Source: Sphingorhabdus sp. Alg231-15 (GTDB taxonomy: Bacteria; Pseudomonadota; Alphaproteobacteria; Sphingomonadales; Sphingomonadaceae). From it: a stretch of 64,000 nucleotides of DNA. Each line of letters starts with the position of its first letter. The stretch's first letter is position 1. The notes below the pieces were generated by a model. The model saw nothing but the letters and a program-made list of their open reading frames with translations. It did no database searches and was not told the DNA's origin. This document shows, piece after piece, positions 16,769 to 24,697 of the stretch. The translations under genes and the position numbers were made by a program. Location: NCBI RefSeq assembly GCF_900149705.1, contig NZ_LT703001.1, positions 2,356,001 through 2,420,000 of the forward strand, read 5' to 3'.

Positions 16769-16829
16769 GGGATTTGGTCCTCTTGCGTTGGAATGATTGG
16801 AGACGGTACGACGCGTCTCGAGAATCGGT

Positions 16830-16845
16830 TTAATCGAGCAGTTAA
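16830..16845. promoter_or_regulatory. Candidate regulon operator, site 2
   Basis: TTAATCG-AG-CAGTTAA. It overlaps the stop codon of the upstream acyl-CoA dehydrogenase gene and ends 62 bases before the flavoprotein start, so it would control an internal promoter of the leftward operon. Same pattern as the sites at 7783, 24605 and 29139. Confidence 0.65.
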
Positions 16846-17867
16846 CTAGCAATCCAGGCGCCGGTTGTCACGCCTTTCCAGATCTGGTCCGGTGACGTTA
16901 CGGCAAGCTCTGCGCCCAGCAATTTGGACCAGCGATGCTCATTGCCAAGCGTATCGCGCCACGCCCACAGGCGACGCGTATAATGGTGCAGGTCATATTC
17001 TTGAGTATAGCCCATGGCGCCGTGCACCTGATGGAAGGGGACGGTGACGGCTTCGACGCTGTGACCGATCTGGACTTTGGCAATCACTGCTTCATGCCAT
17101 GCTTTTTCCGGGTCATCAGCGTTGCTGGCAAGCGCGCTTGCGGCCTGCGTGGCGGCCATGGTCGCGGCTGCGCTCTCTGACGCGGCGACGGCGAGCTGAT
17201 GCTGGATCGCTTGGAATTTCGACAATGGCCGGCCAAATTGTTCACGGTCGGAGACATAGGCGATGGAAAGGTTGAGCGCGGCCTCGATGGCGGAAGCCAT
17301 CTGCACTGCACGTACCGTCAGGATCAAAGCCTCAACCGCACGCTGGGTTAAGTTGGTCCCAGCGCTCGCAACAGGCGTCGCAATGGAGAAATCCAGGCGC
17401 GTATCGCCATCGGGTGACAATGCGTGCCCTTCAGCTGCCGAGGCGTCGGCGCTTTTGTAAAGAGAAATGGCGCTCTTGTTTGTGTCAAACACCGCCACAT
17501 GATCGGCTGCACCGGCGAAAGGAACGCTGGCTGTTTTGCCTTCCAGGATCGCGAACGTGGAAGCACCATCAGGAATTTCGATACCGGCCCGATCGAGCAA
17601 CCAGTTCCCGATCAAGGTCTCGGCAAAGGGTACTGGTGACGCAGCCTCTGCGGAGACCCAGATGGCTCCGAAGACTTCATCATAGTCGGCACCAAAGCCG
17701 CCATTATCTTCGCTAACCCACGCCAGCGGCAAACCATTTTCGGTCAGCGCATCCCACAAGGCTCGCGGATATTTTCCAGCTTCGGCTTCATGTGGGACAT
17801 CTCGTCCGCACAGATCGGTGTATATTTTTGCAGCCGTTTCAGCGACCATGCCTTCTGTATTGATCAT
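16842..17867 (-). CDS. Acyl-CoA dehydrogenase, short subunit of second pair
   Basis: A 341-residue acyl-CoA dehydrogenase-like protein, shorter than the usual 380 or so. N-terminal helices (LWDALTENGLPLAWVSEDNGGFG) are followed by a reduced middle domain, then REQFGRPLSKFQAIQHQLA and HQVHGAMGYTQEYDLHHYTRR. It keeps the HGAMGYT FAD/substrate motif but lacks the EIQR-type tail, mirroring the pair at 7881/9125. The partner is encoded 12 bases upstream at 17879-19033, so an alpha2beta2 enzyme is likely. The start at 17867 has AAGGG upstream. Confidence 0.92.
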   Translation of the reverse strand: MINTEGMVAETAAKIYTDLCGRDVPHEAEAGKYPRALWDALTENGLPLAWVSEDNGGFGADYDEVFGAIWVSAEAASPVPFAETLIGNWLLDRAGIEIPDGASTFAILEGKTASVPFAGAADHVAVFDTNKSAISLYKSADASAAEGHALSPDGDTRLDFSIATPVASAGTNLTQRAVEALILTVRAVQMASAIEAALNLSIAYVSDREQFGRPLSKFQAIQHQLAVAASESAAATMAATQAASALASNADDPEKAWHEAVIAKVQIGHSVEAVTVPFHQVHGAMGYTQEYDLHHYTRRLWAWRDTLGNEHRWSKLLGAELAVTSPDQIWKGVTTGAWIAS

Positions 17868-17878
17868 CGCCGCTACCC

Positions 17879-19033
17879 TTATCTCAGACCCAGTTGCCGT
17901 GCGGTTATGCCCCGCATGACTTCCGTTGTACCGCCGCGCAGTGTGTTGGGCGGCGACCGCAAGATGCCGATATTGAGGATACGTCGCATTTCATCGCTCC
18001 ACTCGTCCTCTGGCAGATCGTTAAGCAAAGCCCTCACTTGCAGAGTCAGATCATTTTCGAGGCGATTACCGAGATCCTTGACCAAGGCGGCTTCGGTTTC
18101 CGGCGACACACCCTGATGGAGCAGATTAGCGATGCCCCAGGACATACCGCGTAAGGTCCGCAAGTTAGCAATCAGCTTGCCGAGCCGTGCGTGAGAATCT
18201 GATCCCAACTTGCCGTGCAATTGGTGCAAGGCTGTTTCCAATGTGATGTAGCTGGACAGAAACCGTTCCGGGCCAGAGCGTTCCATGGCCAGTTCGCCCG
18301 TGACTTGTTTCCAGCCACCACCTTCTTCGCCCAAGAGGCAGTCGTCGGACACAATAACGTCTTCAAAATAGACTTCGTTAAAATGCGCGTCGCCCGACAG
18401 ATCCGTAATCGGCTTGATGGTCACACCGGGTAGGCTGAGATCAATCATGATTTGCGAGAGACCAACATGTCGGTTGCGGCCATCAGCTGGCGAGGTACGC
18501 AAGATGGCGACCATATAGTGCGAAATATGCGCTCCCGACGACCAGATTTTCTGGCCATTGATTTTCCAGCCGCCTTCGACTTTTTCTGCCTTGGTTTTGA
18601 CGTTGGCCAGGTCCGAACCCGCGCCTGGCTCCGAAAGGCCAATGGCAAAATAGCATTCCCCGGCAGCAATCCGCGGCAGGATATCCAGTTTCTGCTCTTC
18701 GGTCCCATGTTCGAGCAACATTGGTGCATGTTGCCGGTCCGCAATCCAATGGGCACCCACCGGAGCTCCCGCGCGCAAGGTTTCCTCTGTCACGATATAG
18801 CGTTCCAGTGCCGTTTTATCATGGCCGCCATATTGGCTCGACCAGGTCAGGCCGATCCAGCCATTTTCTCCCATTTTTTTGGAAAATTCGGTGTCGGAAG
18901 AGGCCATCCAGCATTCCGGCTCGGGGCGAAAATTGCCCGCTTCCCGCTCCTCTTTCAGAAACACCTGCAACTCAGAACGCAATTCTTCAAGCGCCGGTTC
19001 AGGCTGGACTACGGGAAAGTTGAATCGTTGCAT
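17879..19033 (-). CDS. Acyl-CoA dehydrogenase, long subunit of second pair
   Basis: A 384-residue FAD-dependent acyl-CoA dehydrogenase. Motifs: WIGLTWSSQYGG, CYFAIGLSEPGAGSDLANVKT, GQKIWSSGAH and the C-terminal LRGGTTEVMRGITARQLGLR. It is the long partner of the subunit at 16842. ATG 19033 is favoured by GAGG nine bases upstream; TTG 19039 is in frame. It follows the alkylsulfatase gene after about 24 bases, in one leftward operon with enoyl-CoA hydratase. Confidence 0.92.
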   Translation of the reverse strand: MQRFNFPVVQPEPALEELRSELQVFLKEEREAGNFRPEPECWMASSDTEFSKKMGENGWIGLTWSSQYGGHDKTALERYIVTEETLRAGAPVGAHWIADRQHAPMLLEHGTEEQKLDILPRIAAGECYFAIGLSEPGAGSDLANVKTKAEKVEGGWKINGQKIWSSGAHISHYMVAILRTSPADGRNRHVGLSQIMIDLSLPGVTIKPITDLSGDAHFNEVYFEDVIVSDDCLLGEEGGGWKQVTGELAMERSGPERFLSSYITLETALHQLHGKLGSDSHARLGKLIANLRTLRGMSWGIANLLHQGVSPETEAALVKDLGNRLENDLTLQVRALLNDLPEDEWSDEMRRILNIGILRSPPNTLRGGTTEVMRGITARQLGLR

Positions 19034-19057
19034 CGACAAATGCCTCAGGGTTAAAAT

Positions 19058-21016
19058 TCAGGGTGTTACGATGTTGAACTGCGGATCCACCGGATCAAGC
19101 GCTCCAAACATCGCCGCCATCAGTCCGACATTGCCTAGCACCCGCATATTGCCGGATACAATGAGCTCACGTGGTGTGATTTCCCGCATCAGCACCCGGG
19201 TAAAATCGCTCCGGCTGACGGTGATCTGCGCGACCGAACGATCAGTGGTGCCATCGCGTGGGAACATGACGCTTTTGCCGAGATCAACGCTGACTGCTTC
19301 GCCGCGATCCGGGAACGTGAATTGAATGATTCCACCAGCGCCCCTCATCCGTGCCGGATTAAAGCGCGCAGCCAAAGCATCGAACAAATCGACCGCCGGA
19401 ATGCTGTTTAACACCCGCGCATTGGTAGTGGCGACCACTTCACCCCGGTCATTACCCTCACGCAGCTCCTTGGCACCCGACAGATAGATATTGCGCCAGG
19501 TGCCAGCTTCGGCCTGGAAACCAAGCTGTTCATAGGTGGAGGCGAGCCATTTTTTGGCTGCTTCATTGACCGGGTCAGCAAAGACGACATGATTGAAGAC
19601 GGTGGCTGCCCAACGATAATCGCCGGTGGCAAAGGCCTGTTCGCCAACCGATAGCGCTTTGGCGGCACCGCCCATCGCCGCGACATATTTCCGTGATGCT
19701 GCAACCGGCGGTAACTCATGATAATGCGCCGGAACGCCGTCCCACCAACCGAAATAGCGCTGATATACTGCCTTTGAATTGTGATTGAGCGTGCCATAAT
19801 AATCGCGGACGCCAAAATCTGTTGCCGCAAAATCAGGTTCGCCGATATTCTCGGCTATCTCGTGCATCGTGGCACCCTGATTGGCCTGGCGCAATGTCTG
19901 GTCGTGGACATAGCGATATAGACCGCGCTGGTTCTTCAAAGCGGCCTCAACATTCTCGCTGCCCCAGATTGGCCAGTGATGGCTGGCGAGCAGCACGTCA
20001 GACTTTTCGCCATATTTCGCGAGCATGGCATCAATCACCTTGCTCCATTTCAGAGTATCGCGGACCAGAGCGCCGCGGGGTGTCAGCACATTGTGGAAAT
20101 TGCGGGTAGCCACTTCGGCACTATGCAGCGCTTTGAATTCGGGCAGATAAAAGACCAGTTCTGCTGGTGCTTCCGTCTCGCTGGCATCCATAAACTCAAA
20201 AGTGATGCCATCAATGGAGAGGGTCTCGCCATCCTTGCTCACCGTCTTGGTTGGCGGCAGCAGCGACAGGTCGCCTGTTGACAAATATTGCCCCAATCCA
20301 GTCCCAACATGGCCGGTCGGTCCGGCAGGCAGGTTGGTGCCGAACTGAAATTGTACCCGACGATTCATCGTGGTTCCGGCAAGCACATTCTCGCCAATGG
20401 ATTCTCTCAGAAAACCATGTGGAGCAATGATCTGTACCTTGCCATATTGGATTTCCTGCGGTGTAACAACACCGCTTACACCGCCAAAATGATCGCCATG
20501 GCTGTGCGTGAAAATTACCGCCTGCACCGGGCGCTGGCCCAGTGTTTCATTGGCAAGGGCGAGAGCCGCTTTGGCCGGGGCAGGTGTCGTCAGCGGGTCA
20601 ACCACAATCCAGCCGGTTTTGCCAGCAATCAGGGTCATTTGTGCGAGATCATAGCCGCGCAGTTGGTAGATGCCCTGTTGCACCTCGAACAGCCCATGGA
20701 TGCTGTTGAGCTTGCCCTGCCGCCAGAGGGATGGGTTGACGGTATCGGGGGCCGCGTCTTTGACAAAATCAAACTGGCCGACTTCCCATGCAACCGAGCC
20801 ATCTTCGTTCAGGATTTGCGCGTCCTCAATCTTCGCCAGAAAGCCGCGATTGGCATTGTCGAAATCCGTCTGATCAGCAATTGGCAAACGCGCTGCGACT
20901 CCTGCGTTGGCTGCTTTGGTTGACGCCGTAGCGACACCTTCCGGCGGCTCGCCTGCGGCCATGAGCAGCGGCGCTGCCATCAACGAAGCGGCGGTGAGAT
21001 ATCCTGGCGTCTTCAT
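19058..21016 (-). CDS. Alkyl sulfatase-type metallo-beta-lactamase protein, exported
   Basis: A 652-residue relative of SdsA1-type linear primary alkylsulfatases. An N-terminal signal peptide (KTPGYLTAASLMAAPLLMAAG) predicts the periplasm. The zinc motif THSHGDHFGG is near residues 170-179, followed by HSAEVATRNFHN and LLASHHWPIWG. Then come an alpha-helical dimerisation region (AFATGDYRWAATVFNHVVFADP) and an SCP2-like C-terminal domain, in the order known for the family. It would release sulfate from an alkyl ester. ATG 21016 has better ribosome-site spacing than ATG 21022, which overlaps the hydratase stop. Co-transcription with acyl-CoA genes suggests the freed alcohol is then oxidised. 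Confidence 0.9.
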   Translation of the reverse strand: MKTPGYLTAASLMAAPLLMAAGEPPEGVATASTKAANAGVAARLPIADQTDFDNANRGFLAKIEDAQILNEDGSVAWEVGQFDFVKDAAPDTVNPSLWRQGKLNSIHGLFEVQQGIYQLRGYDLAQMTLIAGKTGWIVVDPLTTPAPAKAALALANETLGQRPVQAVIFTHSHGDHFGGVSGVVTPQEIQYGKVQIIAPHGFLRESIGENVLAGTTMNRRVQFQFGTNLPAGPTGHVGTGLGQYLSTGDLSLLPPTKTVSKDGETLSIDGITFEFMDASETEAPAELVFYLPEFKALHSAEVATRNFHNVLTPRGALVRDTLKWSKVIDAMLAKYGEKSDVLLASHHWPIWGSENVEAALKNQRGLYRYVHDQTLRQANQGATMHEIAENIGEPDFAATDFGVRDYYGTLNHNSKAVYQRYFGWWDGVPAHYHELPPVAASRKYVAAMGGAAKALSVGEQAFATGDYRWAATVFNHVVFADPVNEAAKKWLASTYEQLGFQAEAGTWRNIYLSGAKELREGNDRGEVVATTNARVLNSIPAVDLFDALAARFNPARMRGAGGIIQFTFPDRGEAVSVDLGKSVMFPRDGTTDRSVAQITVSRSDFTRVLMREITPRELIVSGNMRVLGNVGLMAAMFGALDPVDPQFNIVTP

Positions 21017-21018
21017 GA

Positions 21019-21816
21019 TCATTCCCCCTTGAACACCGGTTTGCGCTTTTCAAGAATCGCATCGATCGCTTCCCGGTGGTCGTCGAGCTGTTGAAGAACG
21101 CCCTGAAAGAGAGCCGCCTGATCGAGATTTTCTTTCAATGTTACGCTTTGCGCCGTGCGGACCAATTCCTTGGTTTTGCGAATCGCCAGCGGGGGCAGGG
21201 CAACCACTTGCTCGGCCAGTTCATAGGCGCGTTTGAGCAAATCATCATTGGCCACTACCTCTGAGACCAAGCCATAATCGAGCGCCTTGTGGGCATCGAT
21301 AAACTCGCCGGTGAACAGCATCTGGTTGGCGCGCGCCTGACCAATGATGCGGGGCAGCAGCCATGCGCCGCCGTCTCCAGGAATGATGCCGACGCGCAAG
21401 AAGCTTTCGGCAAAAATCGCATCTTCACCGGCAATACGGATATCACACATGGTGGTCAGGTCATTGCCAGCGCCAATCGCGTGGCCATTGACGGCCGCAA
21501 TCACCGGAACCGAAATCCCGGCCATCGCCAACGGGATTTGTTGGATACCGGTTTTGTACCATTCTTCAATCTGCAGCGGTGTCATATTCTGCTCGGCGGT
21601 CATCGCCTTGATTTCATGCAGATTGCCGCCAGAGGAGAAGCTTTTCCCATTGGCTGCGAGCACCACGCAGCTCACACCCTTATCCGCATCGGCTTTTTTC
21701 ATCGCATTGACTAACGATTCGCAAAGATCGGTCGACAACGCATTGCGTGTCTCCGGCTTGTTCAATGTTATCGTGACCACACGGCCTTGTTTGTCATAAA
21801 GAACGACGTCGCTCAT
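21019..21816 (-). CDS. Enoyl-CoA hydratase/isomerase family protein
   Basis: Crotonase-fold protein of 265 residues. Oxyanion-hole segments are FSSGGNLHEIK (about residues 59-69) and VNGHAIGAGNDLTTMCD (about 109-125). The catalytic loop reads FLRVGIIPGDGGAWLLPR, with Asp at the position of the second catalytic Glu, a pattern seen in isomerase or dehalogenase-like members. C-terminus EKRKPVFKGE. It heads the leftward operon that continues with the alkylsulfatase. No copy of the TTAAYYG palindrome was found upstream. Confidence 0.92.
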   Translation of the reverse strand: MSDVVLYDKQGRVVTITLNKPETRNALSTDLCESLVNAMKKADADKGVSCVVLAANGKSFSSGGNLHEIKAMTAEQNMTPLQIEEWYKTGIQQIPLAMAGISVPVIAAVNGHAIGAGNDLTTMCDIRIAGEDAIFAESFLRVGIIPGDGGAWLLPRIIGQARANQMLFTGEFIDAHKALDYGLVSEVVANDDLLKRAYELAEQVVALPPLAIRKTKELVRTAQSVTLKENLDQAALFQGVLQQLDDHREAIDAILEKRKPVFKGE

Positions 21817-21927
21817 AATTTCCCCACCTGTTCGCTGGCTTGAATCACTTTCTACTGGCGTTCATCCATTGCAGGCCCGCCCCGCTTCTGCAAGAGAGGG
21901 ATCGGACTGAACCGATAAGCTGATGTT

Positions 21928-22413
21928 ATGCAATCCCGCCGAAACTCTGTTCGCAATTACCATGAAACCGGCTTTACGCTGGTGGAACTCATGATTGTAT
22001 TAGTGATTTTGGGCCTGATGGCTTCAATTGTGGTCTTGTCTTTTCCCGATGGTAGCAACGATCTGGAGCAGGATGCACAAAAATTTGCGGCACGAACGGC
22101 TGCGCTCCGAGACAATGCGATTTTGCAGTCCCGTCCCATGGCAGTGCAGGTGACACCTTCGGGTTATAGCTTTCTTGAGCGGCGCAAAGGTGGCTGGTCG
22201 GTGATCGAAGACAAGCCTTTTCGATCGACTAACTGGTCCAGCGGGGTGACAGCCGCTGTGGGTGATGCCGGGCCTTTGCTGATCAGTTTTGAAAGCACGG
22301 GGTTGCCCAGCGATCGGGCCGTCGTGCGTCTGGATTACAAGGATTTTGCGCGCAATATATTCATCGCCCCGATGGGAGATGTCCGGCTAGCTGGCGACGA
22401 GGAAACGCGGTGA
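21928..22413 (+). CDS. gspH: Type II secretion minor pseudopilin GspH
   Basis: A 161-residue prepilin-like protein. A 14- to 15-residue basic leader ends before the methylation site in ETGFTLVELMIVLVILGLMA, giving the G|FTLVE cleavage signature and Glu5, and the single N-terminal hydrophobic helix. The remainder is a small beta-rich domain (VQVTPSGYSFLERRKGGW, FRSTNWSSG) matching GspH/FimT proteins. It overlaps the next gene by four bases (GTGA). GspH forms part of the pseudopilus tip of a type II secretion system. Confidence 0.88.
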   Translation: MQSRRNSVRNYHETGFTLVELMIVLVILGLMASIVVLSFPDGSNDLEQDAQKFAARTAALRDNAILQSRPMAVQVTPSGYSFLERRKGGWSVIEDKPFRSTNWSSGVTAAVGDAGPLLISFESTGLPSDRAVVRLDYKDFARNIFIAPMGDVRLAGDEETR

Positions 22414-22829
22414 AGATTTCAAGAAAATATTCCGGTGAACGCGGCTTCACGCTGATCGAGATGCTGGTTGCACTGTCGATTTTCAGCCTTGCTGCGCTCG
22501 CGTTGATCCGATTGCAAGGCTATACGACCCGCAATGCAGCCGAACTGGAATTGCGCGTAGTGGCTCAATCTGTCGTTCGCAACCGGGCGGTGGAAATATT
22601 GACCGACCCGCGCCCACCAAGTCTTGGTGAAAGAAGCGGTGAGGAGGAAAATGGCGGACTCAAATGGACATGGACACAAAGTGCCCGCCTGACCGAAGAG
22701 GGTAATTTCATCCAAATCGATATCACGGCGCAGGAAAAGGTCAGCGGCGCCCCAGCGGCGCTGACGATCTTGCGTCCGGCGAATATAATACTCGATGCGC
22801 CTGACCCGGGCCCACCGACTGAAAACTGA
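22410..22829 (+). CDS. gspI: Type II secretion minor pseudopilin GspI
   Basis: A 139-residue pseudopilin with the GERGFTLIEMLVALSIFSLAALALIRLQ prepilin segment starting at residue 9 (given here by position: residues 9-36), then LELRVVAQSVVRNRAVEIL, which matches GspI. Start GTG overlaps gspH. The usual following genes gspJ and gspK are not present: the next gene is convergent purU, three bases after the gspI stop. The C-terminal tail is rich in Pro (DAPDPGPPTEN). Confidence 0.85.
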   Translation: MKISRKYSGERGFTLIEMLVALSIFSLAALALIRLQGYTTRNAAELELRVVAQSVVRNRAVEILTDPRPPSLGERSGEEENGGLKWTWTQSARLTEEGNFIQIDITAQEKVSGAPAALTILRPANIILDAPDPGPPTEN

Positions 22830-22831
22830 GC

Positions 22832-23692
22832 TTAGCGAAACACGACCGTCCTGTTGCCGTTCAGCAATATCCGGTGTTCACCGGCCCATTTCACCGCTTT
22901 GGCCAGAACCTGTGCCTCTATATCCCGGCCGATACGGATCATCTCCTCAACACTTGCCCGGTGGTCGACACGTTCTACTGCTTGCTCGATAATCGGCCCT
23001 TCATCAAGATCGGCGCTAACGAAGTGGGCGGTGGCACCGATAAGCTTTACCCCGCGTTCGTGAGCGCGGTGATAGGGTCTGGCGCCTTTGAAGCCGGGCA
23101 GAAAACTGTGATGGATGTTGATGCAGCGGCCAGCCAGTTTACCGCTCAGATCATCGGACAATATTTGCATATAGCGCGCGAGAATAAGATAATCGACCTG
23201 CTGTCTATCCATGATTTCCAATATCGCCTGCTCCTGCTCGGCTCGATTATCGTCAGTCACAGGGAGGTGATGGAACGCGACATCATGCCATTCGGTCAGG
23301 TCACGCAGGCTATCATGATTGCTGACTACACCGGCAATATTAACCGGCAGCCCCCCGGTTTTCCAGCGGTGAAGCAAGTCATTGAGGCAATGACTGCCCT
23401 TTGACACGGCAATGATGATGTTGGGTTTTTCGGCGCCGCTGACCAGTGTCCAGTTCAGCGCATAGCGCGTGCCGACGGCTGAAAACTTCTCGGTGAGGGC
23501 TTCCAGGCTAGACGGAAACTTGTCGCCGGCTCCTTTAAACTCGACTCGCATGAAAAAGCGCTCCAGTTCGAGATCGGCATATTGCTGACTGTCCAAAATA
23601 AAGCCGTCATGCTCGGCTAGAAAACCGGTCACGGCGGCCACCAGGCCCACCCGATCTTCAGCAGTCAGTGTGAGAATATAGTTTTCGATCAT
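22832..23692 (-). CDS. purU: Formyltetrahydrofolate deformylase
   Basis: A 286-residue enzyme that hydrolyses 10-formyl-THF to formate and THF, balancing one-carbon pools. N-terminal ACT domain (residues 1-80: ENYILTLTAEDRVGLVAAV) and C-terminal formyltransferase domain. Catalytic Asn/His and Asp are visible in INIHHSFLPGFKGARPYH and FVSADLDEGPII. Length fits PurU (about 280-290). Gene is monocistronic and convergent with gspI. Confidence 0.95.
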   Translation of the reverse strand: MIENYILTLTAEDRVGLVAAVTGFLAEHDGFILDSQQYADLELERFFMRVEFKGAGDKFPSSLEALTEKFSAVGTRYALNWTLVSGAEKPNIIIAVSKGSHCLNDLLHRWKTGGLPVNIAGVVSNHDSLRDLTEWHDVAFHHLPVTDDNRAEQEQAILEIMDRQQVDYLILARYMQILSDDLSGKLAGRCINIHHSFLPGFKGARPYHRAHERGVKLIGATAHFVSADLDEGPIIEQAVERVDHRASVEEMIRIGRDIEAQVLAKAVKWAGEHRILLNGNRTVVFR

Positions 23693-23818
23693 GAACCTAT
23701 CGCCTTTTCAGCTCCCAATTGACGCAAAGCAGACCATTTGAAAAGCGGGATTTACCCTTGTGCTGATTTCTGCAGCGATTAGAAGCCTCAGCAAGACATC
23801 CGAAGGACAGGACCGAAT

Positions 23819-24556
23819 ATGAGTGAAGATGAATCATGGGATCTCGATGATTTGCCGGAAGGCGAAGATTCTCAACTCGAGTGGTGGGATTTTGATGACC
23901 GGGCTGAAATGATCGAAGCCGTCGTCGGCGATATTGCATTCATCATCGAAAGCGCGCTTGATGCCCGCGGTGAAGCGTTGCTGGCACTGCCGGTGAGCGA
24001 AGACGCCATGCCGGTGCTAGAAGCCTTGGCAGCAAAGCAGATCAAGTGGAAATATGTCACGATCATCCCGACAGATGATTATCTCGTTCCAGTTGATGAT
24101 CCGCGCAGCCATGTCAAAACCCTCGCGCAACTATTTATGACGCGCGGTGCCCGGGTGCTGCCGATTGCGACCGAGAATGATGACTATCATCTCGCGGGCG
24201 GTGCCGCCGATGCGCGGCTTCAGGATACCAAATGGCCACCGGATCTCATCTGGCTCGGCATGGGTGAGGACGGTAGCACCGCTGGTCTGGTAGAAAGTGC
24301 TGATCTGGAAGAAGCGTTGGACGGCCCTAAGGAAAAGCGGGCGGCTGGAATCATGCCGGACAATGGCGACACGCCGCTGGTGACAATTACGAAGGCCGCC
24401 ATTTGCGAAGCGCGGACGGTTCTGGTGCTGCTCAATGGCGCCGGCTCCCAAATGTATCTGGAACAGGCCATAGGCGAAGGTGCGGGCAGCATGGCTTCCA
24501 TCGGCCGCGTCTTTGCTGACCTCACTGTGCCTGTGGATATCTATGTGGAGAATTAG
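23819..24556 (+). CDS. 6-phosphogluconolactonase-like protein with altered motif
   Basis: A 245-residue protein of the glucosamine-6-phosphate isomerase/6-phosphogluconolactonase fold. An acidic N-terminus (SEDESWDLDDLPEGEDSQ) precedes the domain. ALLALPVSEDAMPVLEAL and IIPTDDYLVPVDDPRSH match the sugar-phosphate binding core. The signature loop reads WLGMGEDGSTAGLVES instead of the usual GMGxDGHTASLFP, so the catalytic His is replaced by Ser and the following residues drift. It may be a weak or altered lactonase. No zwf or edd gene is nearby. Confidence 0.75.
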   Translation: MSEDESWDLDDLPEGEDSQLEWWDFDDRAEMIEAVVGDIAFIIESALDARGEALLALPVSEDAMPVLEALAAKQIKWKYVTIIPTDDYLVPVDDPRSHVKTLAQLFMTRGARVLPIATENDDYHLAGGAADARLQDTKWPPDLIWLGMGEDGSTAGLVESADLEEALDGPKEKRAAGIMPDNGDTPLVTITKAAICEARTVLVLLNGAGSQMYLEQAIGEGAGSMASIGRVFADLTVPVDIYVEN

Positions 24557-24604
24557 AGGATTATTCTTTTCCTCTATGGATAGACGGTCAGACAATCCAT
24601 TGAT

Positions 24605-24620
24605 TTAACTGCGCGCTTAA
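24605..24620. promoter_or_regulatory. Candidate regulon operator, site 3
   Basis: TTAACTG-CG-CGCTTAA, a 16-bp palindrome of the form TTAAYYG-NN-CRRTTAA, 78 bases upstream of the acyl-CoA ligase start. Left arm is the exact complement of the right arm of the sites at 16830 and 29139. Confidence 0.6.
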
Positions 24621-24697
24621 ACCATGATGGGAAAAACGCGAATCGCCATGCTCAAACAAGGCATAGGCGGTCGCCCCCAAATGGAGAGACGCAACCG

